A stretch of 64,000 nt of DNA from Lichenostomus cassidix (Eukaryota > Chordata > Aves > Passeriformes > Meliphagidae), in NCBI GenBank assembly GCA_008360975.2, contig CM039185.1, positions 2,108,001 through 2,172,000 on the forward strand. The letters run 5' to 3'. Positions within the stretch are counted from its first letter, which is position 1. Each line of letters starts with the position of its first letter. The notes under the pieces are model-generated. The model was not told the origin of the DNA and ran no database searches. It was given only the letters and a program-made list of their open reading frames with translations. Shown one piece after another: positions 1-12,700 of this stretch. A program made the position numbers and the translations under genes.

Positions 1-506
1 TTCCCATCCCATTCCCAATCCCGTTCCCATCCCGTTCCCATCCGTTCCCATTCCATCCCGCTCCCATCCCATTCCCAATCCCATTCCCATCCCGTTCCGT
101 TCCCGTTCCCATCCCGTTCCCATCCCGTTCCCGTTCCCATCCCATTCCCATTCCGTTCCCATCCCGTTCCTAATCCCGTTCCCAATCCCGTTCCCATCCC
201 GTTCCAATCCCGTTCCCATCCCGTTCCCATCCCGTTCCCGTTCCCATTCCCATCCCGTTCCCATCCCGTTCCCGTTCCCATCCCGTTCCCATCCCGTTCC
301 CATCCCGTTCCAATCCCGTTCCCATCCCGTTCCCATCCTATTCCCAATCCCGTTCCAATCCCGTTCCCATCCCGTTCCCATCCTATTCCCAATCCCATTC
401 CCATCCCGTTCCCATCCCGTTCCAATCCCGTTCCCATCCTATTCCCAATCCCATTCCCATCCCGTTCCCATCCCGTTCCCATCCCGTTCCAATCCCGTTC
501 CCATCC
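1..506. repeat. C-rich degenerate minisatellite at the window edge
   Basis: The first half kilobase is built almost entirely from two interleaved words, CCCATCCCGTT (11 bp) and CCCGTT/CCCATT (6 bp), with scattered CCAAT and CCTATT variants. It starts before the window, so its full length is unknown. It stops abruptly at the CpG-rich USP12-type promoter. The complementary strand is a long run of GGGAT and GGGAAC words, so it has closely spaced G-triplets that could fold into G-quadruplexes. Long open frames through it on the - strand are a by-product of the short period and are not genes. Confidence 0.95.
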
Positions 507-538
507 CGGGGCGCAGCAGGCACAGGGTGGGACCGTTC

Positions 539-662
539 CGCCTCGGAACGCTGGTAGCGCGGTGCGGGCGGGGCCGTTTGCGCGGCGCACAGGCCGGGGC
601 GGTTAGCGGGTGCGCAGCTGGCGCTGTCAGTCGCGGCCCAAGATGGCGGCGGCCGGGGGCGG
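539..662 (+). promoter_or_regulatory. USP12: CpG-rich, TATA-less promoter and 5' UTR of the USP12-type gene
   Basis: The DNA between the minisatellite and the start codon is dense in CpG and has no TATA box. It holds a GC box (GGGCGGGGCC at 566-575, an Sp1-type site) and CAAGATGGCGGC at 639-650. The latter fits both the YY1 site of housekeeping promoters and the TISU consensus (SAASATGGCGGC), which sits a few bases after the cap site in short-leader mRNAs. The cap site is inferred to lie upstream of 639; it cannot be placed exactly from sequence. Confidence 0.7.
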
Positions 663-678
663 ATGGAGGCGCTGGTGA
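643..678 (+). promoter_or_regulatory. upstream ORF overlapping the USP12-type start codon
   Basis: The ATG inside the TISU/YY1 element opens an 11-codon frame that ends at TGA 676-678, just past the main ATG at 663 and in a different frame. Its context is strong (A at -3, G at +4), while the main ATG has C at -3. If transcripts start upstream of 640, this uORF should lower initiation at the main start; transcripts starting between 644 and 663 would avoid it. This is inferred from sequence only. Confidence 0.5.
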
Positions 679-710
679 CGGTGCGGAGACTCGCCGCCGT
701 CTGTACCATG
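663..710 (+). CDS. USP12: USP12-type coding exon 1
   Basis: Residues 1-16, ending VCTM, followed by donor GTGAGA at 711. Phase 0. The intron after the sixteenth codon (CTM|GANAS) matches the known USP12 gene structure. The body of the exon is GC-rich and much more diverged than the rest of the protein. Confidence 0.9.
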
Positions 711-3700
711 GTGAGAGCTCTGGCGGCCCGCCCGCCCCGCACAGCCGCCCCCGACCGGCCCCCGCCGGCGGGCTCCGCGCCCAGCGCCGGGGAAGGCCGG
801 CCCGCCGCGTGCCGGCGCCGTGCGGGCAGCGAAAGCGGCTGGAGCCATGGCTGCGGGAGGCCCGGCGGCACCGGGGTCTGAGGGGCTCTGAGGGCTCTGA
901 GGGGCTCTGAGGGCTCCGGGCTGTGCCGGGAAGGGCGCGGGCGGGCGGGGAGCCGAGGCGGGGTGCTGGCCGGGCTGGGCCGGGCTGGTGGGGATCTGGG
1001 CTGAGCGGCTGCAATCCGCCGGGAACGGTGTCGGGCGGCGCGGGGCTCGGCAGAAACGCGAGCTCGGCGCTCCCGGGGGTGTGTCTGCTGCCGCCTGCGC
1101 CCCGAAATGTTTTTCGGGCAGGTGGGTGCTGCCCTTTGGAGAGACAAAGAATTATTGAGCGGTAATTCTCCTTCTGGCTCGGGCTGTGGTCGGTTGTTGT
1201 GATAACGAAGTTCGTTTTAAAGGTTGTTCTACTCGTTTATCAGAGCTCTGCAATCATCCCACGTGGATGCACGGAACAGGGATCGTCCCTGCTGCCAGGG
1301 AGAGAGGCAGGCTGGTAATTGCATGATTATGCAGAATTTTTAATGAAGTTACGCTGCTGTGTAAATAGAGACCAGCAAGTGGTTGGGCTGGCGCTGGAGC
1401 ACAGCTGACTCACAGTGAAATCTCGCAGGCTGTCAGTGAAACACCAAAAGCAGGGCACTGAGAACCTCCTGTGAGCAGCTCCCTCAGCCTGAGCTCTGAC
1501 AGGGGCTGGAATGCCTCAGAGCCAGCAGAGGCTCAGCCTGGGGTGTCCACTGTGAGCAGTCTGGTTTCCACAAAAACCCCACGTTTTGATTGCTCCGAGG
1601 GCAGGTTTCCATCTCCTTGCTGCAGTTTGAGCAGGGGCTGTTGCACACTGATTTCCTGGCTCTGTTTTCACCTGGGTGCAAAAGGAGCAGGATTTTCCTG
1701 CTTCATTTCCATGCAGTGCTGATTCCCAGTGTAACTCCAGGCCAGTTGTGCTGAGCCCAGTGCAAAATGACCACTTGCAGTTTCACTGTAACCCCCTAAC
1801 AAGAGAGATTAATCTTTTCAAATCCCTGGCCATGGAGACCTCACTGAAAGTCTTTAGGAGGAGACTTCCCAGAACTTTACACTTCCCCAATCTCACTAAA
1901 TGTTTTTTCCCTACATTATTTGTATTTTTGAATTGCCCAGCAGACCCAGGTGAGATTGAGGCCATGAGAGGTGCCTGAGTCATGACTTTGCTGTGGAGTT
2001 CTGCAGCCCAGAGGCAAGAGATTGACTCAATCCATGGAATATTTTGGATGCATTCCTGAGACCAGCTGACTGAGGCTCAGATTGAAAGGGCAGATGGAAG
2101 ACAGTGCTTTTTCCTGTGACTGTGCAGCCAGACCTGAGCCCATTCCAGTGGGATTTGTTTTTAGAGACTCTGGCTAAACCTAGCCAACCTTGCATTGATT
2201 TTGGCTCCTGAGCTTGCCTGGATTTTGCTTGGGATGGTGAATGGAAGCTGAGCAGGTGCTTGTTGCCTCCCAGCTCCCCTCCTGAAGTACTGGGAGTGTT
2301 TTTTTCCAAGAAACCTTTCTGTGTTGAAGCTTTGGGGAAGCAGATTCTCCTCACTTGTGTTTCAGGTGGAGAATTTGCTGTTTCAGTTCTGTGCAGAAAT
2401 TGTAGAGCAGTGCTGGTAGCACTAAATAACTGCATGAAATTGGCTTACAAATTTCTTTATCAGTTATTTAATCAAATGCTGTGGAATCTGTCAACATCAG
2501 TGTTTTAGGTGCATGTGTAGCCTGGCTGAGCTTAATGCCAATATTACCATTTTTTCCCTCATCTAGACCAGGAAAATTAAGGTCTGGGTGCTGTATTTTA
2601 AAACTGGATCAGTTTATTTGCATGTCCAGTAAGTAAAAGTACTGTTTGCTTTGTCATAAAGGAATATGAAAAACCTGAGCCTTCTTTATAAAAACATTGA
2701 AATACATTAACAAAGTCCCTTTGGGAAACTGCACTCTCTTCAGGATTGTGCTAATCTGCAGTGATTGTACAGCACTTTACTTATTTTTTCCAGTAAAATA
2801 TGCAATTTTCATCAGCACTTGCAGTCATAATTTATGCTCCAGGCTGGAAAAGTGAAACCCAGGTTTGTGACATTGTCAGACCCCTTGGCATCACAGGGCC
2901 TGCTGTTCCTGACTTTGCTTCTAAGACACCCCATTCCACTCCAGTATCTCTTTAAAAATGAAATCCATGGCCTGGACTCATTAGCAGGCAGTAATGAGGT
3001 TTAGCTGAAATCATCTCCCTGTGTTTCAGTGTGGATGGGCTGTGCTGTGCCTCAGGATGGCTCATTTCCTCGGGGTGAGCAGCATCCCTTCTCTGGGGTT
3101 TCATAACATTCGTGTGGCAACTCCAGCCTGGCAAGGGCTGGGAGCTGGGAGGGAAGCAGGGCTTCATTTGGATGTGATTCACTGCTTGGGCAGGCTGCTG
3201 ACAAACATGGAAACACATCCATGGCCAGGAGCCACTGACCTGAGCTCTGCCTCCCTGCCACCACTTCTGTGTCCTGTTCCCTGCCACCACTTCTGTGTCC
3301 TGCTCCTTACCTTTGCTGGGGGCTCTGGGAGTTTGTCCTGTTTGCTAGCAACTGCAGAATTAAATGGGAAATGGAAACAGAGAGCACTGCTGAGGTGTTT
3401 TGCATAAAAAATCTACAGTTGCTGTTTGAGAAGTGTTTAAATGGGGATCTGTGATTCTGGGGGGACAGGTGGGAATCAGCTCTTGGCTGAGGAGGGCTGA
3501 ATTCTGTGAACTGACTGCATCCTCTAGCCCAAAATGTCTTCTGTGCTCTGAGACAGTTGTAGACCCAAGTTTTTGAGTCAGAACTTGGGGGGTTTTGTTG
3601 AATTGACAGAACTTTTGGAGAAAGAAACCAGAACCTGAGAATGGAGCAAAGTGCAAAGCACAGACCTGTCCTTTCCCCCTCTGGCAGCTCATGAAAAGTC

Positions 3701-6700
3701 TGTAGTAAGCCAGGAGCAGAAATATTGTTTCTTGTAGGCAATTAGGGCCACTTCCTCTAGGTTCATGTCTCATTGTTTGTTAAACCAGTAGGACATGCCT
3801 GAAGAGCTCCAATCCAGGGTACAAATTGGGGCTAGTCTTACATACTGTGAATCAGGCCATAATTATTGACTTCAGTGCTAGAGGGGAGGTGGCTGCAGCA
3901 TTTTTAAGTCACCCATTTCCATTTGCAACCTGAATAATTTACACTGGGCAGCTCAAGCAGGGCTGTGGTGTCCCTGGTGTGTAATGTCACCTCACTGCTG
4001 TCACCTGTAGCTGTAGGACTTTGGTTTAGCTTTATCAGAGAATTCACATTTATAGCGTTTATATTTATCCCTGAAAGAAGGGAGGGTAGAAGCAGTGCTG
4101 GCTAAGCAGATTTCTGTCTCCAGCAATGCTCTGCTTCTTGACTGATGGTTATTTTGTTTCTTGTTAAGCTCTAAGAAACAAAATAACCATCTTTGCCCTT
4201 AAAACCCAGCCTGAGAATACCCTGCTTTGTTTTAGGAGGGTAAAATACATAACCCTTTGCAAAGCAATGAGGAGGTCACTTCCTGCAAGGTTTTCCCACA
4301 CAGTTGTACTCTGGTTTAATGCTGTGTGTCATGGGGGTTTATTCCTGCATTTTCCACATGTTGGGTTTGGGACAGTTTGGAGCTGGAAGGAAAGCCAGGC
4401 TGCATTCAGGTGGATCACACAGGGTTCCTTGGAATGAGCTTTAGGATTTTACACGAGTCCTGAAGTACCACATAAATGAGCTTTTCTGGTGTCTGCTTGG
4501 ATTGTCTGCAAACATTTAAAATTTTGTGCTTTAATTGTCCTCAGGAAAATGAGAGGTCATGAGATATCCCAATTGTATTGTGCTGTGGAGTTGAGGAAAC
4601 CACACACAACAAACTGATTATGTTAGAGAACTTCTGCTTCAGAGCTGCTGCAATTTAAAAATGAAGTGTGAATACCCAGGGAAAGATGCTAAAATGACAG
4701 GGTGTAGCTTGTTCAAGAGGTGCTCCATATTATTGAATCTCTCTTGTTTCATTCTTTAATCAGGGCTTAGAGGAAATGCTTTTATTGCCTCGGACTCATC
4801 TGTGTTTACATGCACATCACTCAGTATCTTGTTGCTATTAAAAAAGAAATGGCTTTCAGTGCTCTAGCAGATGTCAGTTTGGGGGATTCCTACACTTGCT
4901 GCCAAAATAAAGGGCAGCACTGCAGATCATTATGGTTTGTTTCTGTAGCTCGTTATGGTTTGTTTCTGTGTTGTATTTTATATTTTCAGCTCCTTTTATG
5001 GTGGATACTTAAACTGGGCTTGTAAAACAGATGGGGATAAACTTTGTTATGAAAGGACAAGGGGGAATGGTTTTAAACTAAAAGTGGGTTGATTTAGACT
5101 AAGAAAGAAGGGATTTGATATGTTGAGGGTGGGCAGGCCCTGGCACAGGGTGCCCAGAGAAGCTGTGGCTGCTCCTGGATCCCTGCAAGTGTCCAAGGTC
5201 AGCTGGGTAAGGTTTGGAGAGACCTGGGATAGTGGAAGGTGTCTCTGCCATGGCAGGGAGTGGGATTGAATGGGCTTTAAGGTCCCTTCCAACCCAAACC
5301 ATTCCATGATTTATCCACTTGACCTCTCATGCACTGAGTTGTGAATGTATTTCCCCATTCAGACCCATTGATTGACCCCACAGCTGAATTTTACTGCTCT
5401 GTGCCTGTGTAATGTCTGAAGTTACAACCTATTTATAAATGAAATATAAACCTATTTATAAATCTGCAGTGTTTGGCTTTGCCTTCCCTCAGCATCCACT
5501 TCCTCACTTCTCCCAGCATTGTCCCTGCACTGTTTGATGTGTGAGGCTGATGATAAAATCTCACTGCCAGCTCACAAAGGAACAATGCTGGTAAACACTG
5601 GGCCTTGCACAGCTGGGATCTGTTTGTGTTTGTTCTTTCAGAGCTCCCAAGAGCTGCAGAATCTCTGAGGGCTGTGCTGGCAGAGCATCCACTGCTATGT
5701 GTGTTACTGGGTCACTGGGAGAAGCCTTGTGGGGGGAGAAGTCAGGTGGATGCAGTGGGAGCAGTGGTGATGGTGATGGTGATGGCTGAGGAGGGCAGTG
5801 AGGTGCTGGTACAGGTCAGCACTGGTTCTGTTCTTGCTACCCTTTCTCCAGCATCCCTTCCACATGTTCTTTTCACTGGAGCCCAACTTTGCTATCTGAT
5901 TGAAAGAGCATAGAAGGAGAGGCTTGCACAAGTGTGTGTGAAATCCCTGCTGTGCCTTTGGGAGGTGTGGATCCTGTGGACCTTGCAGGACCAGCTCCTG
6001 ATGGAATAAACATGTGCTTGGAGGAGTTTACAAAGCACCCTGCTTTCATTTCGTTACAACCACTCCAATTAAGGCTTCACTGGAGTAAACTTCCTTTGAA
6101 ATACAGCACTTTCTAGTTTCTCTGGGTGAGATTGCAGCAGTCAGGGTGCTCTGTGAGCTTTCCTCCCCACTGGAAATAGGCACAGCCTTTCCAGGAGGAA
6201 GATTCTGTGGCATTTGGAAGCGTGGAGCATTGGAAAGTCTGTGACACTGCTCTACCTGCTCCTTTGGAGATGATCACTTTGTTTGCAGTGCTTTTGCAGG
6301 CAGAGTGCTGCAATGAAAGGCTCAATTTACAGTAATTTGTTATGCCTGGAACGACAGCCTTCCTGGATACATGAAAAGGGATCCTTTCAAACCCTGAGCT
6401 GACAACTCTTTTTATCTGACTTCAGTGCTCTACAGCCAAGCAGGTTTAAAGGATGGGGAAAACAACATCTAATCTGTGTTTAGAAAACCATGGCAATGTG
6501 TTCTATAAACTTGCAGCAATACAACCCCAATTTGCTCCATTTCCACTTCCCCCCAGGGTAATTTGAATAGTCCTGAAGCTGGAACTATTATCTCAGCAAA
6601 TACAGCAAGTGCAGGCAGACTTCTGCATCAGCTCATGCAGATTTCTTTCCTGAAAGGTTTTAACTAGCTCTGGCTTGGCCTACTTGTTCTTTTTTTTTCC

Positions 6701-9700
6701 TTTTTGTTTTGATTTGTTTATTCTCTCTTAAAACCACCCCTCAGCAGTGGATTTAAGCAGCTCCTCTAATCTGGAGGGCTGCACGATGATGGTGTCCCCT
6801 GGAGCTTCTCTGCACAACCTGAAAGCTGCTTCCCAGCTATTTTTTAATGCTGAATCTTCCCCTACCCTTATTTGCTAAAAGGAAACAGTCAAATGAGTAA
6901 TTAGAGAGCAAGACTCGTGCACCAGGCATGTTCTGGACAGTGAAATCCCTTAGATATTTTTCCCTTTTTTGCCTTTTTAAAGAGAAATATCCTTTGCAGG
7001 CAGGTGCTCAGTGGGAAGCAGCTGGTTCCAGTGCAGGAGTTAGGATGGTGTGGAGTCCAAGCCAAAATATCCTAAGGGATTTTATTTCATCAGGCTGTTA
7101 CTGCAGTGATGTTACACAGCTTCTGGGTGTGCATCCAGCTGCAGTGAAAGGTTAGAAGTACCCTGAGTTATGAGGCTTTCATTCCTTCATTTGCACTGAA
7201 CCACATTCATTGCAAAGAGAGGAGGACAAATGTGTCAACATCAGGTAATGTGGAAATTAATATTTTGCACTGAGCTAAAAAAAATAGTAGTTATCCTTAA
7301 AGAAGGGCTGAATCTTCCAATTTTCATGGGCTGTATGGAAGGGCTCTAAATTAACTGATTGTCTTCAGCTCATTAAAAGTGATGTGATGGGATTAGTTTT
7401 AGAGAGGCCTAAAGCAGCTGAAGGATGTGGGCAAGCACAGGAAACTGCAGTTTGAACATGATACAGTGTACACATAGGAATTTTCCAGGAATTTTGGGAG
7501 TCACATCCAGATTTTAAGAGTTCTCTTCTGAAAATCTCCCACTGCCTACAAATGAACTGTAAGTGGAGCATCTCTTGGGATGTGTAAGTTGTGGAGAGCC
7601 TCAAAACAAGCACAGCAAATTTAAACAACAACAAAAAAATCATACAGATTTTGTCAGGATCAGTATTGATAAAAGACCAAACTGGAAGTTTGTAGTTGTA
7701 TTTTTGAAAAGATGAGAAGGACTTCACAGCTGTAGTTAACTCCCTTGTACTTTAAGCAGTTGCTTCATCCCTTTTAAAAAAAAATGAATGGAAACCTCAT
7801 GTAGCATTTGTTTGACAAGTGTACCAAGTCTTTCTAAACATCTGTCCTCCGGTGACACCAGAGAGATCTGGAGTGTTTTTTGTCATTCTGGTGATGGTTA
7901 TGGAATGGTTCCAAAGCCATTGCAATTCCAAACCTGTACAGTCAGAGCCCCTCAGAGATAAATGCTGTGAACACTCAGGGCATTGGGCTCTCCCCACTCA
8001 TGATTCTTTCCCTGCTTTGTGGGTTTTTCCCTCATTTTCCAGCTCTGTTCTCCCTGTTTGCTGAGCAGCAGCACAGCGTTGACCTGATTATTTTGACAAG
8101 AGCTCAGAAAAGCAGTGAGGATCCTGACCCAGTGTTGTGCTAATTTGGGTCCTTTTTTCCCTGAAGCTGCAGCAGCAGCTGTCTCATGCTCAAAGGTCTC
8201 CTCACAGCCTTCTTTCTCCCTGCTTTTCTAACCATCCCCACATGTGCACAGTTGCCTCCAGAGCAGCAGAAAGAGATCCTTGGGAAAGAAAATGTGAATT
8301 CCATCCAAGTGGGGAAGTGTTAGTTCAGGGTAAAAAATCGGGTTGTCTGTAATAACAGTCTACTAAATCTCAGCCAAGGGTTGTGGTTGGTCAGGATTTC
8401 AGTGAAACTTTGTAAAATTCATGTTGCTAAAAAGGGGAAAGGTTGTAACTTGAAGCAGGAGCCACGTGGATGCTGAAAATGTGGAGTTCTCAGCTGACTG
8501 CAGCTCCTGTACTGAGCTCTGTGGTTGGTATTAATCCCTCTCAGCTTTTATTCATCCACAGCTTCACCAAAACTCTTCAACTCTGAGGCTTATTCGAATT
8601 TCTACCATCAAGCTAATTAAATATAATATGCAGAGAACTGAGCACTCTTCTTCCTCTCTGATTCCTGCAGATAAGTGGATGCAACCTATGAGCCTTTTGT
8701 CTGTAAGCATAATTACAAATCCAATAAGTTAAAGGTCATCAAGTATTGAAGCCTCTGGAAACTCGATACATTTCCAGTTTCTTAACTCAGTTCAATCTAG
8801 GCCATGCAAAATACTCCTTTTCTTTGCAGGAATGGGGTATTTTTAGCTAAAAAGAGCCAATAATGCCTAAACATCCTTTTCTGTGATCTCCTTTTGGTGC
8901 TGCAGTGAGTTAGCACGGGCTAAGGAATAGAAGTCTGCTACTATTTTTTCCACTTTAATGGTGCATTGAACTGAAAATAAATCTTTAAGACTTCCCTACT
9001 GAGCAAAAATCACTCAGAGCTTGCAAGCTGGAAGAGTTGATAGATCTCCCTTCTGGTTTTGGTGGGTTCTTCAGTTAAAATTTCAGGAGCACTTTGGGAT
9101 CAGTTCTTCAGAGATGCTTTGGTTAGACAGCTCCCTCAGGTAAGGAAGTTTGAAACTGCTCTTTTCACATCCCTTTTTGCTTTAAAAAACTCAACAAAAC
9201 TTGCCTTGGCTGTTCTTTGGGTAAATATTCATTTACCCCCATCCTATTTTCTCTATATTTCATCCGGATCTGAGCACAGAATAGAATCCCAGAAACATTT
9301 AGGATGGAAAAAACCTCCAAGATCATGAGGTCCAACCTGACAATCCTCACCTTGTCACCAGCCTAGAGCACTGAGTGCCACATCCAGTCTTTTCTTAAAT
9401 GTTTAAATCAGGATATTGGTGTGATGTCCTGATGTCCCTCACTGTGTTGGAATGAAGAAGTGAGGAAAACTTGAATATTAACAGTTCCCTGTGGTGTTAC
9501 TTGGTATTTTAAAGTTTGGTAGATTCGATTTTTTGGAAGGTGTTTTGTCTTTTTTAAAGGTGTTTTTTGTCTTTAGTGAGCACAAATGTTCTTAGATAGA
9601 TCCTTCTCTTAATTAGCTAATGTGCATGAAGTAAAATGACTGCAGCTATGACAGGAGCTATTTGATTGTTGGGTTTTGGGGGTTTCTTGGCCATTTTTAG

Positions 9701-12700
9701 CTGTGTGTATTCCTGTGAGCTGCTAAGGTGCTGAGAGCTGAGATGGGCCAGGCAGCTTTCCCTTTTCCTATTTGACTAATAATTCCAGACCTGTGGAAGC
9801 ACAGCCAGTTCTGTGAGCAGGGGTGTGAACAGAAAAGGAGAGCTCTGAGACAACATTTGAAGTTCCAGAAATTTCTAGAAAATTGAAAATCCTGTTTTCA
9901 AGTGCTGAAACTTCTGTTGTCACCTCCCCCAGCCGTATGAAAGTGCTAAATTCACATCTCATTATGTAAGTAAATCACTATTACCACGTAGTTAAATTAG
10001 GGGGAGGTTTTCCTCCTTGATAATTGTGTGTTGTGTAAATTTGGGGTTTATTGCTGCTCCCAGAGCTGAGCACAGAGAGTTTGATGGTCCTGAACCAGAG
10101 CAGCAGAGCAGCTCCTTGAGAACCTTTCCCTGGACCTCCTGGAAGTCAAGGATGTACTTCTGGGGTTTTAAAACATGGATTTATTTGGCTTTTACTAGCA
10201 GTGAAAAGTCAGTTCTTATCTCCCGTGTTAACTTTTCTATTCAGCTGTATTTTAGTTTTTAGTGTTTGCTTAGCTGTTCTATGCCAAGCAAATTCAGTTG
10301 CTATGGACAAGGTATTGCTTTTCATGGCATTTTTTGTTGTTCCCACAGTATGTGACATAGTTTAGCAAAACTATACTGATTTTATTATGGTTGTAGATGT
10401 GCAAAGTACCACAAAATGCAGAACAGTTTGGCTGTGGCAGCCCAAAGAGATGCATTTCTTAATTCCCCAAATAATAATAATATAAATTCTCATACTATGG
10501 ACACTCACCACTATGGACACTCTATACTGTGGACACTCACCACTTTGGTTAGATTTTAATTCTAGATAAGATGTGACTTTTGTGCTTCCAAAACGATGAA
10601 GTGTGGATTGTTTCTTGTAAGCAAATATTCCTGTGATGGAAAAGTCTTTCAGCTGGGGTGGGAAAAGGTGTGTGACACCCATCAGCATGAAAACAAATTG
10701 CTTCTTAGGCTTCCTTGCAGCAGGGCACGGTTCAGGCTGTCCCAGATTGCATCTCCACTGGCTTCATTTGCTAATTACTGAGTTGCAAAGATCCCTGACT
10801 GGGAGGAGCTGAACTTTGCCTGCAGTTCTGGACCTCACCCCAAACCGTGACCTCGTGAAACGTGACCAAGGCCAAGTGGTGCCCTCAGCAGAAATAAGTG
10901 GATTTTCCCCCCTGTATCCTTGTTGCCATGTTTAGTGCAGATCTCGTGGACATTGACTCCGTGGTGAATCATCTGTGCTTCTGCAAGGGAATTACTGCAC
11001 CATGGAATGCTGGCCATTGCATTTCCTGGAGCTCCTTCAGTGTTTAATTGGCAAGTTTGCATCTTCAGAAGTATTTAAGACTAATTTGTGGTTCTGTTGA
11101 TTCCTCCCACTAGTGCTTTGAGCCCCATTTTGGGTTTTTTGAATTATTTTATGAATTGAAAATGTTCTCTGGCAAGAAAGTTTGGAATTATCACAGAATT
11201 CCAGACTGGTTTGGGTGGGAATGGATCTTAAAGCTCATCCCACTCAAGGCCAGCCTGGCCTTGAACACTTCCAGGGATGAAGCATCTACAACTTCATTTG
11301 TAAATAATACATTCAATATAATTTCATTTAGGAAGGAATCCTTAATTTTATTAATGACCTCTGCAGTTAATTTACCCAAATCTATAGTTTGGGCAGTAGA
11401 GAAAGGGAAACACTTGGAAAAAAACCCACCTGCAACCTGTCAGGTTAAATGGAGAGGTGCAAGTGGCGTGGTTGAATTGCAGGCCTGATTTATGGTAGAA
11501 TTTATTAAATTCTTTAGAGGATAGTTTTATTAAAAATTGCAGTTCTAATGGTTTTATTTCTTTGTTCAGATATTTATCCCATGTGTTTCTTTACCCACTG
11601 GAGTGTTTGGGCTGTATTTCACTAATTCTGTGAGGTTTACCTCCTTTAAAGGGCTTTTCTCCAGTGTTTCCCTAATTTAATGTTGGAGATTACAGAGGAG
11701 GCGAGGAAACTTCAGAGAAATTGAAACTGAACTTCACAGGCTTGCAGGATTTACACATCCTGCTCTCCCTGTCTCCAAACATGCAGCATGTGAGAGCCAA
11801 ACAACCTCAGCAGGACTCAGTGCTGATTTCCGGGCTGAGAATTCTGGAATTTTCACCTCTTGTGCATTTCCGTGGAATTTTGATGATCATCTCCTATTAC
11901 ATCATTTCCCAAAGCCAGGGTGGATCAGAAGAGTGGAAATGAAGAGCTGAGGTAGCCCTTGGAGGGACTCCTATCAGCACATCTTCCTTGCTTATGGTTC
12001 TCCTTTTATTTAGGTTTGATTTGGGGTTTTGAGGGGGGAGATAGTGGAGGGAGAAATTGGAAAAATTCCATTCCTTGGCCCAGGGAATGGCTGCAGGGAA
12101 ACAAATGACAGGAGCTGCTTGAACTGGCACAGAGACCTCAAAAATGTGTGTAATTGCTGCTTGAGCAGAGCTCTTCCTGTAAATCTGTCAGCAGCTAGGG
12201 AATGTTTTGTGGGGTTTGTAGAACCCAATTCTGCCTCGTTTTCTGTCTGTTTTGATAAATGGAGCTCACTGTAAATGTAAATCTGATGGGGGACATCCAA
12301 CTACAGCTGTTAAACTAGATTATTTCTTGGTTTCTCTCCTGTTTCTTTAGAAAATGTTTAGTTATTTCTCTGTTAAAGACAATCTGGATGGAACTGTCCT
12401 TACAGTCTCTACTTGTGGTTTGTGTGAATAGGGAGAGGATTGAAATGTTTGCTCACCAATTAAAAACCTTTGGTACTTCAGGGGAATAAATTAATTGACT
12501 TTTGCTGGGCTGTAATTTTTGGTTTAGTGCTTTTCTGAGGTGTCTGAAGGTGCAGAAGGATTTCTGTTTGGACAAGGTTAGAGTTGGATATTTAAAACAG
12601 CATTAAGGATCCAAAGAGTTTGGATTCTGCATTAGATGAGCTCAGGGTTGTTGGAGCAGCAGCAGCAAGAAACTTAAAAAAACCAGGATGGAGTGGAATG

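Noticed and set aside
383..1147. 254-codon - strand frame upstream of exon 1
   Set aside because: Runs through the minisatellite and the promoter CpG island; Arg/Pro/Ser-rich artefact.
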